A DNA stretch of 43,669 nt from contig JARQPW010000021.1 of assembly GCA_029577135.1 (NCBI GenBank), positions 1 to 43,669 on the forward strand, given 5' to 3'. This DNA comes from Acidimicrobiales bacterium. GTDB taxonomy: Bacteria; Actinomycetota; Acidimicrobiia; Acidimicrobiales; MedAcidi-G1. Shown piece by piece: positions 23,287-32,106 of this stretch (position 1 is the first letter of the stretch; every line of letters starts with the position of its first letter). The notes under the pieces were generated by a model that had not been told where the DNA came from, made no database searches, and saw nothing but the letters and a program-made list of their open reading frames with translations. A program made the translations under genes and the position numbers.

Positions 23287-24297
23287 ATGCAACTGGGCCT
23301 GACCCTGGGATACTGGGGCGCACAGCCGCCGACCGACCTGGTCCCGCTCGTGCAGGAGGCCGAACGCCTGGGCTTCGACGCCGTGTGGACCGCCGAGTCC
23401 TGGGGGTCCGACGCCTTCACGCCCCTGGCCTACGTCGCCGGCCACACTGAACGCATCCGACTGGGCACCGGCATCGTGCAGATGTCGGCACGCACCCCCA
23501 CGGCGACCGCCATGCACGCCGTCACGCTCGACCATCTCTCGAATGGACGCCTGATCCTCGGCCTCGGCGTCTCGGGCCCGCAGGTGGTGGAGGGCTGGTA
23601 CGGCCAGCCGTCGAACCGGCCGCTGGCCCGCACCCGGGAGTACGTCGACGTGCTGCGCCGCGCCTTCGCACGAGAGGAGCACCTGCGCAACGACGGCGAG
23701 TTCTGGCCGCTCCCCTACACGGGGGACGGATCGACGGGCCTCGGCAAGCCGCTCAAGGTCATGACCCATCCGCTGCGCGCCGACCTGCCGATCTTCCTCG
23801 GCGCCGAGGGCCCGAAGAACGTCACGCAGACCTGCGAGATCGCCGACGGCTGGCTGCCGCTCTACTACTCGCCCTGGCGACCCGAGGTCTACGCCGACCA
23901 GATCGCCCACCGGAAGGAAGGCTTCGAGATCGCCGTCAACGTCTCGCTCAAGGTGACCGACGACGTGGAGGCCGCCCTGCTCCCGGTCCGGGCCAGCCTG
24001 GGCTTCTACATCGGCGGCATGGGTGCCAAGGGCCAGAACTTCCACACGAAGCTCATGGCCCGGATGGGCTTCGAGTCCGAGGCGCTGCGCATCCAGGACC
24101 TGTTCCTCGAGGGGCGGCGCGACGAGGCGATCGCCGCCGTGCCCGCCGAATTCGCCGACGAGATCAGCCTCGTCGGACCGCCGGAGCGCATCCGGGAGCG
24201 TCTCTCCGCCTGGGAGGACAGCGCCGTCACCATGCTCAACGTGGGAGCGCGGTCACCGGCCGACCTGCAGGCCGCCGCCGAACTGGTCCTCGGCTGA
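23287..24297 (+). CDS. LLM-class (F420-dependent) oxidoreductase
   Basis: A 336-residue TIM-barrel protein of the luciferase-like monooxygenase class, in actinomycetes usually using F420. Recognisable parts are MQLGLTLGYWG at the N-terminus, AERLGFDAVWTAESWGSDAF, RIRLGTGIVQMSARTPTATAM, LDHLSNGRLILGLGVSGPQ and IFLGAEGPKNVTQTCEIADG. It would transfer hydride between F420 and an unknown substrate. The ATG at 23287 places MQLGLTLG at the start as expected; a longer frame from 23251 lies in the divergent intergenic region with the S9 gene. The Zn alcohol dehydrogenase follows after 35 bases with its own promoter-like box, so co-transcription is uncertain. Confidence 0.9.
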   Translation: MQLGLTLGYWGAQPPTDLVPLVQEAERLGFDAVWTAESWGSDAFTPLAYVAGHTERIRLGTGIVQMSARTPTATAMHAVTLDHLSNGRLILGLGVSGPQVVEGWYGQPSNRPLARTREYVDVLRRAFAREEHLRNDGEFWPLPYTGDGSTGLGKPLKVMTHPLRADLPIFLGAEGPKNVTQTCEIADGWLPLYYSPWRPEVYADQIAHRKEGFEIAVNVSLKVTDDVEAALLPVRASLGFYIGGMGAKGQNFHTKLMARMGFESEALRIQDLFLEGRRDEAIAAVPAEFADEISLVGPPERIRERLSAWEDSAVTMLNVGARSPADLQAAAELVLG

Positions 24298-24319
24298 AAT
24301 CCATCCGGGCGCAGGGGAC

Positions 24320-24325
24320 TAGGTT
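24320..24325 (+). promoter_or_regulatory. -10 box of a leaderless promoter for the ADH-led operon
   Basis: TAGGTT, then 7 bases, then GTG at 24333. This would drive the run of alcohol dehydrogenase, enolase-superfamily protein, MttB and flavoprotein genes. Confidence 0.45.
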
Positions 24326-24332
24326 GCCCGCC

Positions 24333-25487
24333 GTGTCTGGGGCGACCACCATCCGTGCGGCCGTCTGCCGGGGGATCGGCGAACCGCAGAGCATCGAGCA
24401 GCTCCTCCTCGCCGCACCCGGACCCGACGAGGTCCGCGTGCGGATCGACGCCTGCGCCGTCTGCCACTCGGACCTCATGTACACCGACGGGGACTGGACC
24501 ACCGACTTCCCACTCGTGATGGGCCACGAGGCGGCCGGATGCGTCGTCGAGGTCGGGCCTGGCATCGACGACATCGGCGTCGGCAACCAGGTCGTCGTGT
24601 CACTCGTGCGGTCCTGTGGTGAGTGCCCGGACTGTCTGCGCGGCCACCACGTGACCTGCTCGGGCGACTTCGGCCTCGACCGGCACGGTCCGCTCACGGA
24701 CGGCACCGGGTCGCCGGTCGCCCAGGGGCTCAACACCGGCGCCTTCGCCGAGCAGGTCGTCGTCCACCGTTCGCAGGTGGTGCCGCACCCGGCCGACGTG
24801 CCGCCGACCTCGGCCTCGCTGTTGGCCTGCGGCGTCCTCACCGGCGCCGGGGCCGTGCACAACACGGCTCAGGTGCAGGCAGGCGACGTCGTGGTGGTCG
24901 TCGGCTGTGGCGGGGTCGGAATCGGCGCCATCCAGGGTGCACGACTGGCAGGGGCGGAACCGATCGTGGCCGTCGACCCGCTCCCCGACAAGCGGGAGTC
25001 GGCACTGGTCCTCGGTGCCTCACATGCCGTCGACCCGGTCAGCGGTGATGTGGCTGCCGTCCTCCGGGAGGCGACCGGTGGGCGCCTTGCCGATCACCTG
25101 TTCATCACCACGGCGGCACCTTCGGCGCTGAACGGCGCCGTCGAACTCCTGGCCCCGATGGGGGCGCTCGTGCTCGTGGGCATGCCCCCCGACGGAATCG
25201 CGTTCGAGATCGACCCCACGATGCTGGCAGCCGCCAACCAGCGGATCCTCGGCTCCAAGATGGGCACGGTGCGACTCGCCGACGACATCCCCCGGCTCAT
25301 CGGCCACTACCTGGCCGGCGACTTCGAACTCGATGCGCTGGTGACCACGACCCACCCCCTGGAGGACATCGACCTCGCCTTCGACGAGGCCCGTCGTGGC
25401 GAGGTCCTACGCACGGTCATCCTCCCCAACGGGCATGCTTCCCCCGACCACGCCACGCCCGCCGACGACAGGGAGGCCGACGGATGA
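24333..25487 (+). CDS. Zinc-dependent alcohol dehydrogenase (MDR family)
   Basis: A 384-residue medium-chain dehydrogenase. Catalytic zinc ligands Cys44, His65 and Glu66 (CAVCHSDL; GHEAAG) and the four structural-zinc cysteines 95, 98, 101 and 109 (SCGECPDCLRGHHVTC) are all present. The Rossmann motif VGCGGVGIGAIQGA binds NAD. It resembles the class III/aryl-alcohol type that can act on formaldehyde adducts or on primary alcohols. The start is taken as GTG 24333 (TAGGTT 7 bases upstream); a TTG at 24324 with AGGGG 7 bases upstream is an alternative that adds three residues. The stop overlaps the next ATG. In this operon it could oxidise a small alcohol or aldehyde released from a methylated compound. 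Confidence 0.9.
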   Translation: MSGATTIRAAVCRGIGEPQSIEQLLLAAPGPDEVRVRIDACAVCHSDLMYTDGDWTTDFPLVMGHEAAGCVVEVGPGIDDIGVGNQVVVSLVRSCGECPDCLRGHHVTCSGDFGLDRHGPLTDGTGSPVAQGLNTGAFAEQVVVHRSQVVPHPADVPPTSASLLACGVLTGAGAVHNTAQVQAGDVVVVVGCGGVGIGAIQGARLAGAEPIVAVDPLPDKRESALVLGASHAVDPVSGDVAAVLREATGGRLADHLFITTAAPSALNGAVELLAPMGALVLVGMPPDGIAFEIDPTMLAAANQRILGSKMGTVRLADDIPRLIGHYLAGDFELDALVTTTHPLEDIDLAFDEARRGEVLRTVILPNGHASPDHATPADDREADG

Positions 25488-26707
25488 TGATCGACCAGGT
25501 CGAGACGTTCGTCGTCGGCAACCCGCCGCCCCGGCGCGGTGGCCGCTACTTCATCTTCGTCACCCTCACGACCGACAGCGGCATAAAGGGCGTCGGAGAG
25601 GCCTACGTGGCCACCTTCGGACCACACCTGGTCGCCCAGATGATCGAGGACGTGGCCGACCGCTGGCTGGTCGGCCAGAGCCCCTTCGACGTGGAGGCCT
25701 TCTGGAGGCGGGCCTACGGCAGTGGCTACTCGTCACGGCCGGATCCGACGCTGTGCGGCGTGGTCAGCGCCCTCGAGATCGCCTGTTGGGACATCATCGG
25801 CAAGGAGACCGGGCGCCCGGTCTACGACCTGCTGGGCGGCCGGGTCCACGAGGCGCTGCGTTCCTACACCTATCTCTATCCGGGCGACGAGGACGCCTAC
25901 GCCCCCAAGGACGGGCCGAACCTCTACACCGATCCGGCGCGGGCCGCCGAGGCCGCCGTCGCCGCCGTCGAGCAGGGCTTCACCGCCGTCAAGTTCGACC
26001 CGGCCGGTCCCTACTCCGTCTACGACGGCCGCCAGCCGTCGCTCGAGCGCCTCGACCTCTCCGAGCGCTACACCGCGGCGATCCGCGGGGCGGTCGGCAG
26101 CCGGGCCGACCTGCTGTTCGGCACCCACGGCCAGTTCACGCCCTCGGGGGCCCTGCGACTGGCTCGTCGCCTCGAGCCGTACGACCCCCTGTGGTTCGAG
26201 GAGCCGGTCCCGCCCGACGACGTCGAGGGCATGGCGTTCGTCGCCCGCGGGACCTCGATCCCCATCGCCACGGGCGAGCGGCTCACCACGGTGTCCGAGT
26301 TCGCCGCCGTGCTGCGGGCCGGCGCCGCCCAGGTCCTCCAGCCGGACCTCGGACGCAGTGGCGGGATCCTGCAGGGCAAGAAGATCGCCTCGATCGCCGA
26401 GGTCCACCACGCGGTGCTCGCCCCGCACTGCTACTGCGGTCCGGTGGTCGCCGCCGCCAACATCGCCCTCGCCACCTGCACACCCAACTTCCTCATACTG
26501 GAGTCGATCGGGACCTGGGACGGCTTCCACGCCGATCTGCTGGAGACCCCTATCCGCTGGGAGGACGGCAACGTGGTCCCCTCCAGCGAGCCCGGCCTCG
26601 GCGTGGTGCTGAACGAAGACGTCGCCCGCTCCCACCCGTACGCGGGCGACGAGCTCCACCTGCTGCCGGAACCCGATCCGATGCCGTTCTCCGAGGGGCT
26701 CGGGTGA
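25484..26707 (+). CDS. Enolase-superfamily (mandelate racemase/mannonate dehydratase-like) protein with altered metal site
   Basis: A 407-residue protein of the mandelate racemase/muconate lactonising group: N-terminal alpha+beta cap, then a TIM barrel. Compared with mannonate dehydratase (ligands Asp210, Glu236, Glu262; His212 and His312 as acid/base, from memory), the matching residues are Gly213, Glu239, Glu265, His215 and His315, each offset by exactly +3. So the first Mg ligand is Gly in FGTHGQF, while the other four are retained. It may act as a dehydratase or racemase on a hydroxy acid with an atypical metal site, or have lost activity. GGGAGG lies 7 bases before the ATG. It overlaps both neighbours by 4 bases and is within the MttB/flavoprotein operon. 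Confidence 0.88.
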   Translation: MMIDQVETFVVGNPPPRRGGRYFIFVTLTTDSGIKGVGEAYVATFGPHLVAQMIEDVADRWLVGQSPFDVEAFWRRAYGSGYSSRPDPTLCGVVSALEIACWDIIGKETGRPVYDLLGGRVHEALRSYTYLYPGDEDAYAPKDGPNLYTDPARAAEAAVAAVEQGFTAVKFDPAGPYSVYDGRQPSLERLDLSERYTAAIRGAVGSRADLLFGTHGQFTPSGALRLARRLEPYDPLWFEEPVPPDDVEGMAFVARGTSIPIATGERLTTVSEFAAVLRAGAAQVLQPDLGRSGGILQGKKIASIAEVHHAVLAPHCYCGPVVAAANIALATCTPNFLILESIGTWDGFHADLLETPIRWEDGNVVPSSEPGLGVVLNEDVARSHPYAGDELHLLPEPDPMPFSEGLG

Positions 26708-28233
26708 ACGAACGCCGCGGCCGGCTCAGCGGCCGGGCCAGGACACGCGACGTCGTCGCCGAGCAGCCGCCCTGGGAACAGCCCCGCATGCGCTTCGACC
26801 CGATCCGGGCCGTATCCGACGACGAACTCGAGGCCATCCACCAAGCCTCGCTGCGGGTCCTGCGGGAGACCGGCATCGACTTCCTCGATGACACCGCCCG
26901 TCGGCAGTTGGCCGAGGCCGGCGCCGACGTCGACGGCGACCGGGTGAGCTTCGACCCCGAACTCGTCGCGCAGTTGATCTCGACGGCGCCAGCCCAGTTC
27001 ACCCTCCACGGCAGGGACCCGATACGCGACCTCGTCCTGGGCGGTGACCACATCGTCTACACGTCGGTCGCCAGCCCCCCGTTCGTGACGGGACTCGGCC
27101 GCGACCGCCGCAACGGCAACCGGGAGGACTACCGGAACCTCATCAAGATGGGCCAGGTCCTCAACGCCGTCCACACCGTGGCCGGCTACCCGGTCGAACC
27201 CATGGACCTCCACCCCTCCGTCCGGCACCTCCACGCCACCCACGACATGCTCACTCTGTCCGACAAGTTCCCGTTCGTGTACAGCCTCAGCCGGCAGCGC
27301 AACCAGGACGCCATCGAGATGGTCCGGATCGCCCGTGGCGTCGACGAGGCCACCATCAACGACGAGACCTCGATCTTCTCGGTGATCAACGCCAGCACGC
27401 CCCTGCGCTACGACACGGTCATGCTCCACGGCATCCAGGAGATGTCGGCCGCCAACCAGCTCATCGTGATCACCCCGTTCACGCTTGCAGGAGCCATGGC
27501 GCCGGTAACCGTCGCCGGAGCACTCGTCCTCCAGAACGCCGAGGCACTGGCGGGCATCGCCTACACGCAGGTCGTCCGGCCCGGCGCGCCCGTCTCCTAC
27601 GGGGGGTTCACCTCGAACGTCGACATGCGCTCCGGGAGTCCGGCATTCGGCACGCCCGAGTACTGGAAGGCCTGCCTCGTCGGCGGCCAACTGGCCCGCC
27701 GATACGGCGTCCCGTACCGGTCGTCGAACGTCAACGCCTCGAACAGCGTCGACGCCCAGTCCGCCTACGAGAGCGTGATCGCCATCTGGGGCGCCGTCAT
27801 GGGCGGCGTCAACCTGCTGCTCCACGGCGCCGGCTGGCTCGAGGGCGGCCTGCTGGCCTCCTACGAGAAGATGGTCATCGACGCCGACCTACTCAACATG
27901 GTCACCGAGATGCTCCGGCCCATCACCGTGGACGACGCCGCACTCGCCGTCGAGGCCATCGCCGAGGTCGGACCCGCCGGCCACTTCTTCGGCACCTCCC
28001 ACACCCAGGAGCGCTACTCCACCGAGCACTTCCAGCCGATGGTGTCGTCCTGGACCAACTTCGAGAACTGGGACGAAGGCGGCCGCCTCGAGGCCCACGA
28101 CCGGGCCGAGAGGCTGGCCCACCTGATCCTCGCCGCCCACGAGGAACCGCCCATGCCCGACGACCGCCGGACCCAACTCGACGAGTTCGTCGAGCGCCGA
28201 GTCGCCGAGGGCGGCGTCGAGACCGACTACTGA
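26704..28233 (+). CDS. MttB-superfamily methyltransferase, non-pyrrolysine type
   Basis: A 509-residue protein of the trimethylamine methyltransferase superfamily, a TIM-barrel that moves a methyl from a quaternary or tertiary amine to a corrinoid protein. Typical stretches are LRETGIDFLDDTARR near residue 55, FTLHGRDP, the segment SPPFVTGLGRDRR, YPVEPMDLHPSVRHL, VSYGGFTSNVDMRSGSPAFG and the glycine-rich HGAGWLEGGLLASYEKMV. No in-frame amber codon interrupts the gene, so it lacks pyrrolysine and belongs to the branch that includes glycine betaine, proline betaine and carnitine demethylases. No corrinoid (MttC-like) protein gene is in the window. The GTG start overlaps the previous stop (GTGA). 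It is followed after 20 bases by a dimethylglycine dehydrogenase-like gene, repeating the gene order at 3-2659. Confidence 0.92.
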   Translation: MNERRGRLSGRARTRDVVAEQPPWEQPRMRFDPIRAVSDDELEAIHQASLRVLRETGIDFLDDTARRQLAEAGADVDGDRVSFDPELVAQLISTAPAQFTLHGRDPIRDLVLGGDHIVYTSVASPPFVTGLGRDRRNGNREDYRNLIKMGQVLNAVHTVAGYPVEPMDLHPSVRHLHATHDMLTLSDKFPFVYSLSRQRNQDAIEMVRIARGVDEATINDETSIFSVINASTPLRYDTVMLHGIQEMSAANQLIVITPFTLAGAMAPVTVAGALVLQNAEALAGIAYTQVVRPGAPVSYGGFTSNVDMRSGSPAFGTPEYWKACLVGGQLARRYGVPYRSSNVNASNSVDAQSAYESVIAIWGAVMGGVNLLLHGAGWLEGGLLASYEKMVIDADLLNMVTEMLRPITVDDAALAVEAIAEVGPAGHFFGTSHTQERYSTEHFQPMVSSWTNFENWDEGGRLEAHDRAERLAHLILAAHEEPPMPDDRRTQLDEFVERRVAEGGVETDY

Positions 28234-28253
28234 GCGGCACCGAGTCCTCTCGC

Positions 28254-30698
28254 ATGAAATCCCAGGCGCAGGCCGTCGTGATCGGTGGCGGCGTCGTCGG
28301 CGCCAGCGTGCTCTACCACCTCACCGAGGCCGGCTGGACCGATGTGGTGCTGCTCGAACGCAGGCACCTCACCGCCGGTTCCACCTGGCACGCCGCCGGC
28401 GGCATGCACACGATCAACGGCGACCCCAACGTCGCCGCCCTCCAGCGCTACACGGTCCAGCTCTACCAGGACCTCGAGAAGCGCTCCGGTGAGTCGTGCG
28501 GCATCCACCTCACCGGCGAGGTCATGCTCGCCGACGACACCGACCGCCTCGACTGGCTCCGAATGACCCACGCCCGGGGCCGCTACCTCGGCATGGAGAC
28601 CGAGATGATCACGCCGTCCGAGGCAAAGCAGCTGATCCCCTTCATGGAGGAGCAGCACTTCGTGGGCGCCCTCTGGGACCCCATCGGCGGACACGTCGAT
28701 CCCACCGGCGTCACCAGGGCCTACGTCGCCGCGGCAAGGCAGGCCGGTGCCGAGGTCGAGCAGAACACCTGGGTCCACACGATCGAGCGGCGCACGGACG
28801 GGACCTGGGACCTCCACACCGACAAGGGCACCATCAACTGCGAGCACTTCGTCAACTGTGGCGGCCTCTGGGCCCGCGAGGTCGGGCGCATGTGCGGCAT
28901 CGAGCTCCCGATCCTCGCCATGGAGCACATGTACTTCCTGACCGAGCCGATCCCCGAGATCGCACCATGGCTGGAGGCGACCGGCGGCCATGGCTACGGC
29001 GCCATCGACTTCGGTGGCGAGATCTACCTCCGGGTCGAGGGCGAGGGCCTGCTCCTGGGCACCTACGAACAGGCCTGCGTCCCCTGGTCGGTCAGGGAGA
29101 CCCCCTGGTCGTTCGCCGACGAGCTCCTCACCCCCGACCTCGAACGCCTCGCCCCCTCGCTCGAACTCGGCTTCGAACACTTCCCCATCTACGCCGACGC
29201 CGGCATCCGGACCGTGGTCAACGGACCGTTCACCTTCGCCCCCGACGGCAACCCGGTCATCGGCCCGGTCCGCGGCCAACCGGGGCACTGGGTGGCGTGT
29301 GGCGTCATGGCCGGGCTGAGCCAGGGAGGCGGCGTCGGCCTGTCGATGGCCAACTGGATGACCACCGGCGATCCGGGCTTCGACATCTGGGGCATGGACG
29401 TGGCCCGCTTCGGCGACTGGACGACGCCCTCCTACACCCGCACGAAGGTCATGGAGAACTACAGCCGGAGATTCCGGATCAGCTTCCCCAACGAGGAGCT
29501 GCCCGCCGGCCGGCCACTCCACACCTCACCGATCCACGGACGCCTCACCGACGCCAATGCGGTGTGGGGCTCCTCCTACGGCCTCGAAAGCGCCCTCTGG
29601 TTCCAGACTCCCGGCCAGGAGCCGATCGAGGAGGTCACGTTCCACCGCTCCAACGCCTTCCCCGTGGTGGCCGAGGAGGTCCGGGCGGTGCGCGGGGGCG
29701 TCGGCCTCATCGAGACCACGGGCTTCGCCAAACACGAGTTCACCGGACCGGGCGCCCGGGCGTTCCTCGACCGGGTCATGGCCAACCGCATCCCCGCCCC
29801 CGGCCGCATGGCGCTGGCCCCGATGCTCAACCACCAGGGTCGGCTCATCGGCGACTTCACCGTCGCCACCCTGGCCGACCCCTTCGACGGCACCGAGCGG
29901 TTCCTCGTGTTCGGCTCCGGGGCGGCCGAGGGCTACCACGAGCGCTGGTTCCGCGCCCACCTCCCCGGCCTCCGTTCCGTCGCCTACCGGCCCCTCGGCC
30001 ACCAGCTCACCGGCCTGTCGATCGCCGGACCGAGGGCCCGCGACGTCCTGGCAGCACTCACCGATGAAGACGTCTCGAACGAGGCGTTCCGGTTCCTCGA
30101 TGTCCGGCACCTCGACCTGGCCATGACCGACACCCTCGTCGGGCGCATCACGTTCACCGGCGACCTCGGCTTCGAGTTCTGGGTCCCCGCCTCGCTCCAG
30201 ACCCGACTATTCGACCTGCTCATGGAGGCCGGAGAGCCGCACGACATCCGTCCGTTCGGGCTCAGGGCCCTCGACTCGATGCGCTTCGACAAGGACTTCG
30301 GCGCCTGGGCCACCGAGTACCGGCCCATCTACACCCCCGGCGAGGCCGGAATGGACCGGTTCGTGAAACCCGACAAGGGTGAGTTCATCGGACGGGACGC
30401 TGTGCTCGTCGAACGCGAACGGGGCCCCCAGCGCCGCCTCTGCGCCTTCACGCTCGACGATGCGCTCGCAGCCGACGTACTGGGCGACGAGCCGATCTGG
30501 CATGACGGCGAGGTCATCGGCTGGGCCACCTCCGGCGGCTACGCCCACTGGTCACGGGCATCGTGTGCGCTCGGCTACGTCCCGGTCACCATCGCCGACG
30601 CCACCGACTTCGAGATCGAGGTCCTGGGGGTGCGACGAACCGCCACGCGTCGGAACGAGCCGATGTTCGACCCCGCAGGGTCGCGGATGCGAGGCTGA
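28254..30698 (+). CDS. Dimethylglycine/sarcosine dehydrogenase-like flavoprotein, second copy
   Basis: An 814-residue paralog of the protein at 200-2659, matching it along the whole length: GGGVVG at 11-16, TAGSTWHAAG with His46 as the likely covalent FAD site, NGPFTFAPDGNPVIGPV in the FAD domain, then GcvT (RITFTGDLGFEFWV) and its C-terminal barrel ending in NEPMFDPAGSRMRG. Unlike the first copy it carries a methionine-rich MEHMYFLTEPIPEIA where the first has MEHQYVITEELPEIV, near the substrate region, so specificity may differ. It would oxidatively demethylate an N-methylated amino acid onto folate. It follows an MttB homolog and precedes the DddP-like gene by 53 bases. No ribosome site is obvious before the ATG. 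Confidence 0.9.
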   Translation: MKSQAQAVVIGGGVVGASVLYHLTEAGWTDVVLLERRHLTAGSTWHAAGGMHTINGDPNVAALQRYTVQLYQDLEKRSGESCGIHLTGEVMLADDTDRLDWLRMTHARGRYLGMETEMITPSEAKQLIPFMEEQHFVGALWDPIGGHVDPTGVTRAYVAAARQAGAEVEQNTWVHTIERRTDGTWDLHTDKGTINCEHFVNCGGLWAREVGRMCGIELPILAMEHMYFLTEPIPEIAPWLEATGGHGYGAIDFGGEIYLRVEGEGLLLGTYEQACVPWSVRETPWSFADELLTPDLERLAPSLELGFEHFPIYADAGIRTVVNGPFTFAPDGNPVIGPVRGQPGHWVACGVMAGLSQGGGVGLSMANWMTTGDPGFDIWGMDVARFGDWTTPSYTRTKVMENYSRRFRISFPNEELPAGRPLHTSPIHGRLTDANAVWGSSYGLESALWFQTPGQEPIEEVTFHRSNAFPVVAEEVRAVRGGVGLIETTGFAKHEFTGPGARAFLDRVMANRIPAPGRMALAPMLNHQGRLIGDFTVATLADPFDGTERFLVFGSGAAEGYHERWFRAHLPGLRSVAYRPLGHQLTGLSIAGPRARDVLAALTDEDVSNEAFRFLDVRHLDLAMTDTLVGRITFTGDLGFEFWVPASLQTRLFDLLMEAGEPHDIRPFGLRALDSMRFDKDFGAWATEYRPIYTPGEAGMDRFVKPDKGEFIGRDAVLVERERGPQRRLCAFTLDDALAADVLGDEPIWHDGEVIGWATSGGYAHWSRASCALGYVPVTIADATDFEIEVLGVRRTATRRNEPMFDPAGSRMRG

Positions 30699-30751
30699 CG
30701 CGCTCTCGTCGGGCAGGATCGATCCCAGAAACAGTAGGAAGGACAGCCAGG

Positions 30752-32083
30752 ATGACCATGGATGCACCGCCGGGGGCCGGAGCCAGGATCCGGGCGCGCT
30801 TCGAGGACCCCCTCGTCCAACGAGCGGCCACCGAAGGCAACCGCGTCATCCTGGGGCCCGGCGAGCCGGCCATCTCGGAATGGGCAGCGGCCGACCTGAC
30901 GCTTCCCGACATCGACGCCATGCAGCACTACCGGGTGGATCGCATCCGCGAACAGCTGGTGACCCGGGACCTCGCCGGGGCCCTGCTGTTCGACCCGATG
31001 AACCTCATGTACGCCACGCACGCACCGAACATGCAGTTGTGGTTCCTCCACAACGAGGCCCGCTGGCTCTGGGTCCCCACCGAGGGCCCGATCGTCCTGT
31101 TCGACTATCCGGCCTGCGAGTTCCTCTCGGCCCACAACCCGATGATCGACGAGGTGCGCCCGACCACCTGTTTCACCTACTTCCTGGCAGGCGAACGGAG
31201 TGAGGAACAGGCGAAGCGCTTCGCCGCGGAGATCGCCGACCTCGTCCGTACCGTCGGGGGTGGCAACTCCCGGATCGCCGTCGATCCGATTCCGGCCACG
31301 GCCTCGGACGCCCTCCTCGACGAGGGGCTCACGCTCAGCGACGCCATGGCGGTCATGGAGGTGGCCCGGTCGATCAAGGGGCCCGACGAGATCCTCGCCA
31401 TGCGCTGCTCCGTCGAGGCCTGCCGGGCGGCCTGCCGGAAGATGTTCGAGGCGCTGCGACCCGGAATGACCGAGCAGCAACTCTGGGGCCTGCTGTGGGC
31501 CGAGATGTTCACCCGGGGCGGCGACTGGATGGAGTGCCGACTGCTCTCGGCCGGCGTGCGCACCAATCCCTGGTTCCAGGAGTGCAGCAGCCACGTCATC
31601 GCAGATGGCGACCTGGTCGCCTTCGACACCGACATGGTCGGGTCCTACGGGATGATGACGGACATCTCCCGAACCTGGATCTGCGGCGATGTCCAACCGA
31701 ACGCCCAGCAACGCCACGCCCTCGGACTGGCAAGGGAGCAGGTGGAGCGCAACATCGACCTGCTCCACCCCGGGATCACGTTCCACGAACTCTGCCACAA
31801 GGCGTGGGCGCTTCCCATGGACGAATACCGGCACTACCCGGTGCTCTTCCACGGCGTCGGCCAGTGCGACGAATGGCCGGCGATCCCGTTCCCGGAATCC
31901 TGGGAAGCGGGCGGCTACGACGGCGTCATCCAACCGGGCATGGTCCTCACGGTCGAGTCGTACGTCGGCGCCTACGCCGGCGGGCAGGGGGTCAAGCTCG
32001 AGAACCAGGTGCTGGTCACCGAAGACGGCCACGAGAACCTCTCGCCCTGGACGCTCGAGGCCGACACCTTCGACGTGCTCTGA
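30752..32083 (+). CDS. dddP: DddP-like DMSP lyase candidate (M24 metallopeptidase fold)
   Basis: A 443-residue M24 (pita-bread) metalloprotein that resembles DddP, which cleaves dimethylsulfoniopropionate to DMS and acrylate. Metal ligands of DddP (from memory Asp295, Asp297, Asp307, His371, Glu406, Glu421) align with Asp292, Asp294, Asp304, His367, Glu402 and Glu417, and the catalytic Asp377 with Asp373 in HGVGQCDEWP. Spacings agree except for one residue between Asp304 and His367. Other DddP-like stretches are SEWAAADLTLPDIDAM, SIKGPDEILAMRC, LLSAGVRTNPWFQEC and FDTDMVGSYGMMTDISRTW. The ATG at 30752 has AGGAAGG upstream. There is no signal peptide. It follows flavoprotein/MttB genes, with an osmolyte transporter about 8 kb away. 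A creatinase or peptidase role is less likely, but activity is unproven. Confidence 0.82.
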   Translation: MTMDAPPGAGARIRARFEDPLVQRAATEGNRVILGPGEPAISEWAAADLTLPDIDAMQHYRVDRIREQLVTRDLAGALLFDPMNLMYATHAPNMQLWFLHNEARWLWVPTEGPIVLFDYPACEFLSAHNPMIDEVRPTTCFTYFLAGERSEEQAKRFAAEIADLVRTVGGGNSRIAVDPIPATASDALLDEGLTLSDAMAVMEVARSIKGPDEILAMRCSVEACRAACRKMFEALRPGMTEQQLWGLLWAEMFTRGGDWMECRLLSAGVRTNPWFQECSSHVIADGDLVAFDTDMVGSYGMMTDISRTWICGDVQPNAQQRHALGLAREQVERNIDLLHPGITFHELCHKAWALPMDEYRHYPVLFHGVGQCDEWPAIPFPESWEAGGYDGVIQPGMVLTVESYVGAYAGGQGVKLENQVLVTEDGHENLSPWTLEADTFDVL

Positions 32084-32106
32084 GCGACCCCACCGCCGAC
32101 TCGGAG

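Noticed and set aside
24333..25487. Alcohol dehydrogenase as AcuI (acryloyl-CoA reductase) for DMSP-derived acrylate
   Set aside because: AcuI-type reductases lack zinc ligands. This protein has the full catalytic (Cys44, His65, Glu66) and structural (four Cys) zinc sets, so it is a true Zn alcohol dehydrogenase.
26704..28233. Pyrrolysine-containing trimethylamine methyltransferase
   Set aside because: No in-frame amber codon occurs in the gene, so the pyrrolysine form is excluded.
30575..32032. Long minus-strand open frame opposite the DddP-like gene (485 codons)
   Set aside because: Antisense shadow; the plus-strand frame carries all conserved family motifs.
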